Source of the DNA: an uncultured Parabacteroides sp.
GTDB taxonomy: Bacteria > Bacteroidota > Bacteroidia > Bacteroidales > Tannerellaceae
Assembly (NCBI GenBank): GCA_949296075.1
Contig: CASFNG010000001.1
Coordinates: 1-64,000, forward strand
DNA length: 64,000 bases
Direction: 5' to 3'
Below, in pieces: positions 8,950-17,014 of this stretch. Position numbers and translations under genes: made by a program. The notes under the pieces were generated by a model, which made no database searches, had not been told where the DNA came from, and was given only the letters and a program-made list of their open reading frames with translations. Position 1 is the stretch's first letter, and every line of letters begins with the position of its first letter.

Positions 8950-9924
8950 ATGTTGACATTTGAGCGGATACTCCAACGTATCGAGAGCGAGATCGCGGGG
9001 CTTTCCTTCACGAACCCGCCCGCGAGCCTGTACGAGCCGGTGAGCTATACCCTGTCCTTGGGAGGGAAACGGATCCGTCCGGCGCTGGCGCTGATGGCTT
9101 GCGATATATATAATAATGGTATAGAGAAGGCGATCCTTCCCGCGTTAGGCTTAGAGGTGTTCCATAACTTCACCCTCTTGCACGACGATCTCATGGACGA
9201 GGCGGACAAGCGGCGTAACAAGCCTACCGTGCATAAGGTATGGGGGGCGAACACGGCCATCCTGTCGGGCGACGCGATGCTGATCGAGGCTTACCGGCTG
9301 ATCGGGCATACCGATCCGTCCTGCCTGAGGGAGGTGCTCGATCTCTTCACCCGGACCGCGGCGGAGATTTGCGGCGGGCAACAGTATGACATGGAGTTCG
9401 AGCGGAGAAACGATGTCACCGAGGAGGAGTATATCGAGATGATCCGGCTGAAGACCGCCGTGCTCATAGCCTGTGCCCTCAAGACCGGCGCTATCGTAGG
9501 CGGGGCTCCCGCTGATGAGGCCGGCCATCTCTACGATTACGGGATCCATATCGGGCTGGCCTTCCAGTTACAAGACGATTTGCTCGATGTCTATGGCGAT
9601 CCGGCCACCTTCGGGAAGAACATCGGCGGCGATATACTGTGCGACAAGAAGACTTTCCTCCTGATCAACGCCCTCCGGCTCGCCGATGAGGGGCAAAGGA
9701 CTACCTTGCTCGACTGGATGGGGAAAGAGGCGTTCGACCCGGCTGATAAGATCCGTCTTTTCACCCGGATTTATGACAGCCTCCACCTCAAGGAACTGAC
9801 CGAGGAACGGATACAGTATTATTACGAGAAGGCGATGAGCGACTTGGCTGCCCTGCGGGTAAGCCCGGATCGGCTGATGGAGCTTCGCTCTGTGACAGAT
9901 CGCTTGATGCACCGAAAATCATAA
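8950..9924 (+). CDS. Polyprenyl (isoprenyl) diphosphate synthase
   Basis: The trans-prenyltransferase family extends allylic diphosphates with IPP, here probably to make the long side chain of menaquinone. All core motifs are seen: GGKRIRP near residues 38-44, the first Asp-rich motif DDLMD near 78-82, a QQYDMEFE segment, and the second Asp-rich motif DDLLDVYGD near 208. Chain length cannot be read safely from the sequence, so octaprenyl or another product is possible. The tatD gene follows after 4 bases, so the two form an operon. Confidence 0.92.
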   Translation: MLTFERILQRIESEIAGLSFTNPPASLYEPVSYTLSLGGKRIRPALALMACDIYNNGIEKAILPALGLEVFHNFTLLHDDLMDEADKRRNKPTVHKVWGANTAILSGDAMLIEAYRLIGHTDPSCLREVLDLFTRTAAEICGGQQYDMEFERRNDVTEEEYIEMIRLKTAVLIACALKTGAIVGGAPADEAGHLYDYGIHIGLAFQLQDDLLDVYGDPATFGKNIGGDILCDKKTFLLINALRLADEGQRTTLLDWMGKEAFDPADKIRLFTRIYDSLHLKELTEERIQYYYEKAMSDLAALRVSPDRLMELRSVTDRLMHRKS

Positions 9925-9928
9925 GTTC

Positions 9929-10714
9929 ATGAGGCTGATAGATACGCATTGCCATCTCTATTCGGAGGAGTTCGACGCGGATCGGGATGAACTGGCGCGA
10001 CAGGCGATGGAGTCGGGGATCGACACCTTGCTCCTCCCGAACGTGGACTTGGATACGGTCGACCGTATGCACGACCTCGCCGACCGCTATCCGGACTTCG
10101 GCTATCCCATGATGGGGCTTCATCCCACCAGCGTGGACAGCGATTACGCCGTACGGTTGCGGCAGATCGAGTCCTATCTCGGCAAACGCCCCTATTGCGG
10201 GATCGGGGAGATCGGTATAGACCTGTATTGGGACACTACTTTCCGGGACGAGCAGCGGATCGTGTTCGAGGAACAGCTACGCTGGAGCGTCGATCTGGAC
10301 CTGCCCGTCGCCATCCATACCCGAGAGGCCTATCCCGAGGTGCTCAACTCTATTTATAAGGTAGGGGCAGACCGCCTGAAGGGTGTGTTCCATAGCTTCA
10401 CGGGTACGCTCGGGGAGCTGGCGGAAGTGGAGCGGCTGACGAATTTCAAGATCGGGATAAACGGGGTGGTAACCTTTAAAAATTCAAAACTCGCCGAGAC
10501 CCTTCGCGGGACCTCGATCCATAAGATCCTGTTGGAGACCGATGCTCCCTATCTGTCTCCCGTACCCTTCAGAGGGCGCAGGAATGAGCCGGTCTATATC
10601 TGGGAGACCGCCCGGAAAGTGGCGGATACGTTCGCTCTCACCTTGGAGGAGACCGTGCGGATCACACGGGGAAATGCGCTTGATTTGTTTAAAAACGTAA
10701 ATAAATCCATATAG
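9929..10714 (+). CDS. tatD: TatD family deoxyribonuclease
   Basis: TatD-type hydrolases are metal-dependent nucleases with a TIM-barrel fold. The N-terminal metal ligands are in DTHCHLY (residues 5-11), GIGEIGID gives the conserved Glu, then IHTREA, VFHSFTG and ETDAPYLSPVPFRG supply the remaining His and Asp ligands. The length (261) is typical. It may act in DNA repair or turnover, as shown for some family members. It starts 4 bases after the polyprenyl synthase gene. Confidence 0.93.
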   Translation: MRLIDTHCHLYSEEFDADRDELARQAMESGIDTLLLPNVDLDTVDRMHDLADRYPDFGYPMMGLHPTSVDSDYAVRLRQIESYLGKRPYCGIGEIGIDLYWDTTFRDEQRIVFEEQLRWSVDLDLPVAIHTREAYPEVLNSIYKVGADRLKGVFHSFTGTLGELAEVERLTNFKIGINGVVTFKNSKLAETLRGTSIHKILLETDAPYLSPVPFRGRRNEPVYIWETARKVADTFALTLEETVRITRGNALDLFKNVNKSI

Positions 10715-10802
10715 ACACTTATTTTGTAAAGATGTCAAAATTTATTTCAAGGGATATGGTGGATATATCAAGCAAAAAGTATAGATTTGTGCTCTGAAAA
10801 GA

Positions 10803-10831
10803 TTGCGTATGGAAAATTTTTTCGTAATTTG
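10803..10831 (+). promoter_or_regulatory. Putative promoter of tRNA-Ser (and exbB operon)
   Basis: TTG (10803-10805) lies 19 bases before TAATTTG (10825-10831), a -7 box one base shorter than the consensus, 31 bases before the tRNA. A separate TAGATTTG lies upstream near 10782 but has no -33 partner. No TAnnTTTG occurs between the tRNA and exbB. Confidence 0.4.
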
Positions 10832-10862
10832 CGGTCGTTTTAGGAGGAGCGGGCGCTGATTT

Positions 10863-10950
10863 GGAGAGATGCTCGAGTGGTTGAAGAGGCACGCCTGGAA
10901 AGCGTGTAAACCCCTAAAGGGTTTCGCGGGTTCGAATCCCGCTCTCTCCG
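10863..10950 (+). tRNA. tRNA-Ser(GGA)
   Basis: The 88-base gene has acceptor GGAGAGA/TCTCTCC, anticodon loop CTGGAAA (anticodon GGA), the long variable arm typical of serine tRNAs (around AAACCCCTAAAGGGTTT) and T-arm GGTTCGAATCC. Discriminator G, no encoded CCA. Confidence 0.96.
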
Positions 10951-11025
10951 CGTGGATACCATGAATTATTAACAATAAAATAAAAACAACAAAGAGAATT
11001 ATTAATCTTAAAAATTAAACACACA

Positions 11026-11763
11026 ATGAAAAAGTTATTTGCTAAAGCATTCTTGGGTGTATGTGCCCTTGGAACTTCTACGATCGCTTTTGCTCAAGAC
11101 GCGGCTCAACCGGCAGTTGAAGGCGGTTTGTATCAGGCATTGAAGGTTAAATTCATCGAGGGTGGTGCCGACTTCATGAGCTCCATCGCTATCGTGTTGA
11201 TTCTGGGTCTGGCTTTCTGCTTGGAGAGAATCATTTACCTGAACTTGGCTGAGATCAATACCGGCAAATTCCTGAAGAGCCTGGAAGATGCTTTGGATAA
11301 GGGTGATGTAGAGGGTGCTAAGGCTATTGCCCGCGACACGAGAGGCCCGATCGCTTCTATCGCTTATCAAGGCTTGATGAGAATCGACCAAGGTATCGAT
11401 GTTGTTGAGAAATCAATCATCTCTTACGGTGGTGTACAAGGCGGTCTGTTGGAGAAGAACCTCTCTTGGGTAACGCTGTTTATCGCTATGGCACCGTCAC
11501 TCGGATTCTTGGGAACTGTGGTAGGTATGGTGATGGCGTTCGATAAGATCGAGCAAGTAGGTGATATCAGCCCGACGGTCGTTGCAGGTGGTATGAAGGT
11601 GGCCTTGATCACGACTATCGGTGGTTTGATCGTAGCTTTGATCCTTCAGGTATTCTATAACTATTTGTTGAGCAAGGTTGAGGCATTGTTGAACCAGATG
11701 GAGGATGCTTCCGTATCGTTGGTTGATATGGCCTTGAAATATACTCTTAAATTCAAAAAATAA
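11026..11763 (+). CDS. exbB: ExbB/TolQ/MotA-type proton channel subunit
   Basis: ExbB forms the pentameric channel that, with ExbD, energises TonB. The 245-residue protein begins with a signal-peptide-like segment (cleavage possible after AFA, residue 23), as in other Bacteroidota ExbB proteins. Helices follow at about 51-71, 150-170 and 190-212; the segment SLGFLGTVVGMVMAF is the family's core motif, and MKVALITTIGGLIVAL the pore-lining helix. It heads an operon with a small membrane protein and two ExbD proteins. I see no separate promoter, so it may be read through from tRNA-Ser, 75 bases upstream. Confidence 0.93.
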   Translation: MKKLFAKAFLGVCALGTSTIAFAQDAAQPAVEGGLYQALKVKFIEGGADFMSSIAIVLILGLAFCLERIIYLNLAEINTGKFLKSLEDALDKGDVEGAKAIARDTRGPIASIAYQGLMRIDQGIDVVEKSIISYGGVQGGLLEKNLSWVTLFIAMAPSLGFLGTVVGMVMAFDKIEQVGDISPTVVAGGMKVALITTIGGLIVALILQVFYNYLLSKVEALLNQMEDASVSLVDMALKYTLKFKK

Positions 11764-11771
11764 GATAAGTC

Positions 11772-12245
11772 ATGGCTGTTACTAAGATTAGAAAACTATC
11801 CAGTTGGACATTGTTGGTCATCTCATTGATCACGATTGTCGTATTGGGCATATTCTTCGGAGGAGGGGTCGAGGATCCTTCTGCGGAAGTTAAGAACTAT
11901 ATCTATACAGGATTGTTGCTGGATTGGACGTATATCGTCTTTTTCATCACGATCGCGGCATTGGTTGTCTTGGCCTTGTGGCAGTTTGCCTCCGTATTGA
12001 AGACAAACCCGAAGTCTGCCTTGACCTCATTGATCGTATTGGTATTGTTCGCCCTGATGTTGGTGATCACCTATTCTATGGGTGACGGTACGTTGCTGAC
12101 GACCTTGAACGCGGATTCGCAGACTTATAATACGTCGTTCTGGCTGAAGACGACCGATATGTGGATTCAATCAACCATTGTATTATTTATCGCTATCGTA
12201 GCCGTGATTTGCGCGGGTACCGTTAAAAGGATTTTAAGTAAGTAA
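11772..12245 (+). CDS. Four-helix membrane protein of the exbB-exbD operon
   Basis: I cannot name this 157-residue protein. Four hydrophobic helices are clear, at about residues 12-30, 52-72, 83-104 and 134-153, with a basic N-terminus (TKIRKLS) and a basic C-terminal end (VKRILSK). It has no catalytic motif. It lies 8 bases after exbB and 13 before the first exbD, so it should be made together with the TonB motor; an accessory or assembly subunit is a reasonable inference. It is not an ExbD: no membrane Asp in the usual context and no periplasmic domain. Confidence 0.85.
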   Translation: MAVTKIRKLSSWTLLVISLITIVVLGIFFGGGVEDPSAEVKNYIYTGLLLDWTYIVFFITIAALVVLALWQFASVLKTNPKSALTSLIVLVLFALMLVITYSMGDGTLLTTLNADSQTYNTSFWLKTTDMWIQSTIVLFIAIVAVICAGTVKRILSK

Positions 12246-12258
12246 ACAGATAAAGGAT

Positions 12259-12846
12259 ATGGGAAAAAAGAGAAAAGTACCAGCAGTAAATGCCTCTTCA
12301 TCCGCCGATATCGCTTTTATGTTGCTTCTGTTCTTCCTTATGACATCGTCAATGGACACGGATAAAGGTCTTCCAAGACGTTTGCCGCCTCCAGTACCTA
12401 AAGAGCAAAAGAACGAAGATGTTGATATCAAGAAGAGAAACTTGCTGGTCGTGCTGATCAACAGCAACAACCAGATTCTCTGCGGTGACCAGTTCATCGA
12501 TATCAAACAGCTGAAGGATCGGGTCAAGGAGTTCGTTGACAATCCTGCGAACAATGAACACATGCCGGAGCGTGTGGAGGTAGATGTTCCTTTCTTCGGC
12601 AAGAGAATGGTAACGAAGAACCACGTGATCTCCTTGCAGAATGACCGTGGTACGGAATATCAAGCTTATATTGATGTGCAAAACGAGATTGCGGCAGCCT
12701 ACAACGAATTGCGTGATGGCATCTCGAAAGAGAAATTCGGAAAGGCTTTCGCGGACTTGGACGAGGAACAACAAAAGGCGGTGCAGATGATCTATCCGCA
12801 GAAGATCTCTGAGGCTGAGCCTAAAAACTATGGAGGAGCTAAGTAA
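12259..12846 (+). CDS. exbD: ExbD/TolR biopolymer transport protein (first copy)
   Basis: ExbD proteins have a short cytoplasmic N-terminus, one transmembrane helix with a proton-carrying Asp, and a periplasmic domain. Here the Asp is in SADIAFMLLLFFLMTSS (about residues 15-31), followed by a Pro-rich linker (LPRRLPPPVP) and a periplasmic domain to residue 195, longer than a typical ExbD of about 140. The C-terminal extension (about 150-195) is charged. Its stop overlaps the start of the second exbD by one base (TAATG), so translation is coupled. Confidence 0.9.
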   Translation: MGKKRKVPAVNASSSADIAFMLLLFFLMTSSMDTDKGLPRRLPPPVPKEQKNEDVDIKKRNLLVVLINSNNQILCGDQFIDIKQLKDRVKEFVDNPANNEHMPERVEVDVPFFGKRMVTKNHVISLQNDRGTEYQAYIDVQNEIAAAYNELRDGISKEKFGKAFADLDEEQQKAVQMIYPQKISEAEPKNYGGAK

Positions 12847-13313
12847 TGGGAAAGTTTAGTAAAGCGGGCGGTCGTGAAATGCCCGAGTTGAATACCTCAT
12901 CATTACCTGACTTGGTGTTCGCTTTCTTGTTCTTCATCATGATGGTAACATCCATGCGTGAGGTGACATTGAAGGTCGAGTTCCGCGCTCCGCAGGCTAC
13001 AGAGCTTCAGAAACTGGAGAAAAAGTCGTTGGTGACATTCATCTATGTGGGTAAGCCGACACAGGATCTGAGATCTAAAATGGGTTCTGAGACACGTATC
13101 CAGTTGAACGACGCCTTCGCGGAGACTTCTGAGATCCAGGATTACATCGCCCAGGAGAAGTCGAGTATGAAAGAGGAGGATCAGCCGTTTATGACGGTAT
13201 CCATCAAGGCCGATAGAGAGACCAAGATGGGTGTGATCACCGACGTGAAGCAAGCCCTTCGTGAGGCTTACGCATTGAAGATTAGTTATTCGGCTACACA
13301 ACGTATCAACTGA
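12846..13313 (+). CDS. exbD: ExbD/TolR biopolymer transport protein (second copy)
   Basis: A second, diverged ExbD of 155 residues. The membrane helix with the conserved Asp is SSLPDLVFAFLFFIMMVTS (about residues 18-36), and the periplasmic part ends with the family-like VSIKADRETKMGVITDVKQALREAYALKISYS. Two different ExbD proteins in one operon are common in Bacteroidota and may form a mixed dimer inside the ExbB pentamer (inference). The start overlaps the previous stop by one base; a strong terminator follows. Confidence 0.92.
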   Translation: MGKFSKAGGREMPELNTSSLPDLVFAFLFFIMMVTSMREVTLKVEFRAPQATELQKLEKKSLVTFIYVGKPTQDLRSKMGSETRIQLNDAFAETSEIQDYIAQEKSSMKEEDQPFMTVSIKADRETKMGVITDVKQALREAYALKISYSATQRIN

Positions 13314-13332
13314 TAACTTTTCAGATACGATA

Positions 13333-13378
13333 AGGAGAGAGGCTTCCTCTATACGAAGGAGCCTCTCTCTTTTTTTTC
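13333..13378 (+). terminator. Terminator of the exbB-exbD operon
   Basis: GGAGAGAGGCTTCC pairs with GGAGCCTCTCTCT around a 9-base loop and is followed by eight T residues. Confidence 0.9.
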
Positions 13379-13693
13379 TCCTATTTGAATTGTATGTTTT
13401 CCGCTTTGTTGCCTTATGATGATTTCTTGGGTGGAAATAACCGCTCTAAGTAGATTCTTCCCCAATATGCATGTCGATTATGCGATATGTACATCTTGCT
13501 TTTAATCTATTTATGGGATAATCAAGGTTTTATCTCTTATCAGATGTACATGATAAAATTTGTCATCTCTTATGAATACACCTTTCTTTGCAGCGACAAA
13601 AGAGGTTCTTTATGAACTTTTCTCTGAGTCGTTTGTTTCTTTAAGACAATAGGTCTATTCATAAAGTACAGACCCTGACTTATATTAAAGGAA
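13379..13693 (+). promoter_or_regulatory. Intergenic region with the promoter of the fimbrial regulator gene
   Basis: No gene is seen. TTTG (13559-13562) and TTTCTTTG (13583-13590) with 20 bases between them form a good promoter with one mismatch in the -7 box, giving a leader of about 95 bases. Within that leader GGTCTATTCAT (13652-13662) is the left arm of an inverted repeat whose right arm lies after the regulator gene (15411-15421). An imperfect dyad, ATGTACATG with GATAAAATTTGTC, lies just upstream of the promoter. Confidence 0.5.
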
Positions 13694-15421
13694 ATGCGAC
13701 TAAAGAGATATGTTTTTTGTTTATGTATGATGGCTTTTTGGCTGTCTTCGTGTAGCCGGGGGGGTGATCATCTGTATGCTCCATCATTAATGGCTCTTGA
13801 GGATTCGGCTGATGTGCTGTCAGAGCGATCTTTGAAAGTAATTCTTGACATGGATACTTCCGGTTTTGCGGAGGCGGATCGTGCCTTTTATCACTATTTG
13901 CGTGTAAGGGCAAGGGCCGTTGTCTCCGGGACCGCGGATAGCCTCTTGGATGGTTCGGATTGGGCGTTGGCATTTTTCGAGCGTAAAAAAGACTCCGCTC
14001 GGGTTTGCAGGCTTAATTACTACCTCGGGCAAGTGTATGAGAGTAATTATGCTTTCTTGCGTGCGAATAATTGCTATGTCCAAGGGGAGCGATTTGTGGG
14101 GAATGATCAGCGGATGCTTTTTAAGTTGAAACTCGGAGAGGCCTCTATCTACCGGTTTAAGATGATGCGTCGCGAGGAGGAGTCTTGTTTGCGGAACGCC
14201 TTGGCACTCGCTCGTCAACTAAATGATTCTTCCCTGTTAGCTCGTTCCCGCCAGGAACTCTCAGAGCTTTATCTCTCTGAAGGAGATTATCTTCGGGCGG
14301 GAGACCAGCTTCGTAGAGCCTTATCTACGTTGCCGGAAGGAAAAGAGGAGGAACGTGCCGCTTGTGAGACGGATTTCGCCCGGGTTTTCTTGGCGATGGA
14401 CGTGCTGGATTCGGCCTATTTCTATATTAATGAAGCTTCTCGTTGGGAGGTCTCTCGTGAATTGGCGATCAATCGTGGTATCGTGCGGGGTACGATTCTC
14501 TCTCGGATGGGGCGTTTTGCGGAAGCTGAGCGTGTCCTTCTTTCCGGGGTGGAGAATTTCCCGTTGCGGAACAAGCGAGATGTTTTTTATCAAATGTCGT
14601 TGCTTAAAAGGCAGGAGGGCGATTTCAGGGCCGCGGCTGATTTCGCGAATCGCAGCATTCGTTGTCGCGACTCGATCGACATGAGCGGAAAGGTGGATTA
14701 CATCACTAATTTGAATGCCTTCCAGGAACATGAGCGACAGCGCAAGCGGATCGAGCGGATGGATAGGGATCTGATGCGACGAAAGGTGGCTTATTACCGG
14801 CTCACGATCGTCTTTTTCTTGCTTCTGTCCACCGGAGCGGCTGTGGTTTATCGGATCCGCCGGTCGAAGATGCGGGTGGAGGTGGCTTTACGCCGGAAAG
14901 GGGCTGAGGCTTTGCTGTTGCAAAATAAGCAAGAGGCGACCCAAGTCTTGTATATGCGTGAGAAGATGGAGCGTGAGGCGCTCTCAAAGGATTCGGAACT
15001 CCGCCAGATAGCGTATTATAAGCGCTTGAATGAGCTGACGATCCCTGTATTGATGCGTAGCAGGAACTCGCAGGGAGCCATTCATTTCTCGGATGCGGAA
15101 TGGGATATTATTATCCAGAATACGAATGCTTGCTTCAGTGGTTTCACGGATCGTTTAAGAGAGATGTTCCCGCAACTGTCGGAGGATGAGATTCGTTTTG
15201 CTTGTTTGCTCAAGATGGAGTTCTCGATCAGTTTGCTGACGGAAATCTATCATATCGCTAAAGGAAGCGTGTCAAGGAAAAAGATCCGGTTGAAGGAGAA
15301 GATGCAACTCGATACAGGTTCGCTCGATGACTTCATTCGTGATTTTTAATGGTTAGGACAATTTTTTATAACCCTCTATAACTCTATGTAGATGTTTTGC
15401 TGTGAAGCAAATGAATAGACC
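13652..15421. repeat. 11-bp inverted repeat flanking the TPR regulator gene
   Basis: GGTCTATTCAT at 13652-13662 and its exact reverse complement at 15411-15421 bracket the whole regulator gene. The arms are short, and a chance match in such AT-rich flanks is possible. If the segment were invertible, inversion would turn the regulator gene and move its coding part relative to the upstream promoter. Confidence 0.3.
13694..15349 (+). CDS. Membrane-spanning TPR protein with C-terminal HTH-like domain (putative fimbrial regulator)
   Basis: The 551-residue protein starts with a lipoprotein-like signal (FWLSSCSRGG), then helical TPR-like repeats from about 60 to 340 (DSARVCRLNYYLGQVYES, SLLARSRQELSELYLSEGDY). 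One transmembrane helix lies at about 370-388, a basic coiled-coil region follows, and the C-terminus (about 490-540; LSEDEIRFACLLKMEFS, then IYHIAKGSVSRKKIRLKEKM) resembles a LuxR-type helix-turn-helix. This layout, sensing outside and DNA-binding inside, is known for Bacteroidota membrane regulators. It precedes a fimbrial operon, so control of fimbriae is likely but not shown. Base use is more AT-rich than that of the neighbouring core genes. Confidence 0.75.
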   Translation: MRLKRYVFCLCMMAFWLSSCSRGGDHLYAPSLMALEDSADVLSERSLKVILDMDTSGFAEADRAFYHYLRVRARAVVSGTADSLLDGSDWALAFFERKKDSARVCRLNYYLGQVYESNYAFLRANNCYVQGERFVGNDQRMLFKLKLGEASIYRFKMMRREEESCLRNALALARQLNDSSLLARSRQELSELYLSEGDYLRAGDQLRRALSTLPEGKEEERAACETDFARVFLAMDVLDSAYFYINEASRWEVSRELAINRGIVRGTILSRMGRFAEAERVLLSGVENFPLRNKRDVFYQMSLLKRQEGDFRAAADFANRSIRCRDSIDMSGKVDYITNLNAFQEHERQRKRIERMDRDLMRRKVAYYRLTIVFFLLLSTGAAVVYRIRRSKMRVEVALRRKGAEALLLQNKQEATQVLYMREKMEREALSKDSELRQIAYYKRLNELTIPVLMRSRNSQGAIHFSDAEWDIIIQNTNACFSGFTDRLREMFPQLSEDEIRFACLLKMEFSISLLTEIYHIAKGSVSRKKIRLKEKMQLDTGSLDDFIRDF

Positions 15422-15429
15422 CTAAAAAT

Positions 15430-15474
15430 GAATCCTGCCTTGATCCTTTCCAGGTTTGGATAGGGACAGGATTC
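15430..15474 (+). terminator. Hairpin after the regulator gene
   Basis: GAATCCTG (15430-15437) pairs with CAGGATTC (15467-15474), and inside it ATCC pairs with GGAT. There is no T-run directly after, so it may be a transcript-end stabiliser or part of a two-hairpin terminator with 15511-15552. Confidence 0.45.
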
Positions 15475-15510
15475 GCCTGCCTGCGAAGGTCGGTTTTATG
15501 TTTTGGTAGT

Positions 15511-15552
15511 GCGCGCCCCTTTCCCGTTTGGGAGGGGGCGCGTTTCTTTTTG
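15511..15552 (+). terminator. Terminator before the fimbrial operon
   Basis: GCGCGCCCC pairs with GGGGGCGCG, and the loop holds a further CCC/GGG pair; TTTCTTTTT follows. It isolates the fimbrial operon from the regulator gene. Confidence 0.8.
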
Positions 15553-15658
15553 TAAGTTGTTTCGGGATTATAAGGCGTCACTTCTGTAAATGTACATCAG
15601 TCGTTTTAATTAAAGTGTTGAAAATGTGTTGAATATAAAAATATTTTGTCCATTTATT

Positions 15659-15693
15659 TTTGGTAGTATATCCATTATATCCCTCTACTTTTG
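15659..15693 (+). promoter_or_regulatory. Promoter of the fimbrial operon
   Basis: TACTTTTG (15686-15693) is a perfect -7 box. TTTG at 15659-15662 is a possible -33 box, though the 23-base spacing is long, which may mean activator dependence. The box lies inside the longer open frame starting at 15626 and so argues for the start at 15725. The stretch from 15350 to 15658 holds only the two hairpins and the repeat arm. Confidence 0.55.
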
Positions 15694-15724
15694 CACAAAA
15701 ATAATGATTTTATCTATAAGCTTT

Positions 15725-17014
15725 ATGCAAAATCTGAAAAATCTCTTCTGGTTTTGTCTGGCTTTCATCTGTAATCCGGTGTTTGCTATACAACAAACGG
15801 ATACGTTAGCCATAGATGTTTATTACCGTCAGGGGGGATATAAGACGATGGAAAAGGGGATCGATGACCAACGGAGTCTCGACCACTTTGTCGCGAAAGT
15901 CAATTCCTTGACACAGGATCCGTATACGGCTATCGAGGATCTGACCATTGTTTCGTATGCCTCCCCAGAGGGAAACTCTTTAGAGAATAAGGAACTTTCT
16001 CGTATGCGTACGAGTTCGCTGGGAACTTACCTTAGGGAGCAGTTGCCTGTTGGTGTGCGAGAGAAAATCTCGGAAGAGGCCGCGGGTGTGGATTGGGCAG
16101 GATTGGCCGACCTGATCGAGCGCTCGGATATGCCTCGTAAGGATGAGGCTCTTCGTATCGTGCGAGAGACTCCGGAGTGGATCACTCGGGACGGCAAGGT
16201 AGTGGATGGTCGTAAAAAACAACTTGCTGATTTGGCTGGTGGTTCAGCTTGGGCTTATATGGAGGAACATCTCTTCCCTTCGCTTAGGCGCTCCTCAGTG
16301 GCCGTTCATTATGTGACAGAGGATAAGCGAGTGGAGCAGGCGGTCTCCGAGAATCCGATGGCATATACGGAGCCTGAAGCGGAAGTTGTCGTTCATGAAT
16401 ATGACCCGGTTGTTACAGATCTGGAGGATACTCCCAAGGTTGAGGCCCCTGTTGCTGGAGAACCGGAATCAGTTCCTTTTTATTGGGCCTTGAAAACGAA
16501 TATGCTATACGATGCGGCTCTTGTACCTAACATCGGGATGGAGGTCTATTTTGGGAAAGGCTTTTCCGTAAACGCCAATTGGATGTACGCTTGGTGGCGG
16601 AATGATCCGAAGCATGACTATTGGAGAATTTATGGAGGGGAGATCGGTGTCCGTAAATATTTAGGACGCCGCGCCGCGGAGAAACCGCTCTCGGGGCATC
16701 ATGTAGGGCTCTTCTTCGATGGTTTTACCTATGATTTTGAGTTTGGTGAAAGAGGTAACTTGAGTAATTTCTCTTGGGCTACGGGATTGGAATATGGCTA
16801 TTCCTTACCGATCGCTCGCCGATTGAATCTTGATTTCGGCTTAGGAATAGGCTATTTAGGAGGTAAATATAAGGTATATGACCCGATGGATGGCTGTTAT
16901 GTCTGGAAAATGACCAAGCAACGTCGGTGGTTCGGACCTATAAAAGCGGAAATATCGTTGGTTTGGTTGCTGGGTAAAAGCAATTATAATGAGAAGAAAG
17001 GAGGTGCGCGATGA
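15725..17014 (+). CDS. OmpA-like / DUF3575 outer-membrane protein of the fimbrial locus
   Basis: After a signal peptide (to about residue 22) the N-terminal part resembles an OmpA peptidoglycan-binding fold (VSYASPEGN near residue 78, then LSRMRTSSLGTYLREQL). A linker with acidic and Pro residues leads to the C-terminal DUF3575 domain (about 258-425; YWALKTNMLYDAALVPNIGMEV, then alternating barrel strands), which looks like an outer-membrane beta-barrel. DUF3575 proteins are commonly found in Bacteroidota fimbrial operons. I take the ATG at 15725 because the -7 box lies upstream of it. The stop overlaps the next gene's ATG. Confidence 0.8.
   Translation: MQNLKNLFWFCLAFICNPVFAIQQTDTLAIDVYYRQGGYKTMEKGIDDQRSLDHFVAKVNSLTQDPYTAIEDLTIVSYASPEGNSLENKELSRMRTSSLGTYLREQLPVGVREKISEEAAGVDWAGLADLIERSDMPRKDEALRIVRETPEWITRDGKVVDGRKKQLADLAGGSAWAYMEEHLFPSLRRSSVAVHYVTEDKRVEQAVSENPMAYTEPEAEVVVHEYDPVVTDLEDTPKVEAPVAGEPESVPFYWALKTNMLYDAALVPNIGMEVYFGKGFSVNANWMYAWWRNDPKHDYWRIYGGEIGVRKYLGRRAAEKPLSGHHVGLFFDGFTYDFEFGERGNLSNFSWATGLEYGYSLPIARRLNLDFGLGIGYLGGKYKVYDPMDGCYVWKMTKQRRWFGPIKAEISLVWLLGKSNYNEKKGGAR

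Noticed and set aside
15626-15724. Longer N-terminus for the DUF3575 protein
   Set aside because: The perfect -7 box at 15686-15693 lies inside it, and a signal peptide begins at the ATG at 15725.
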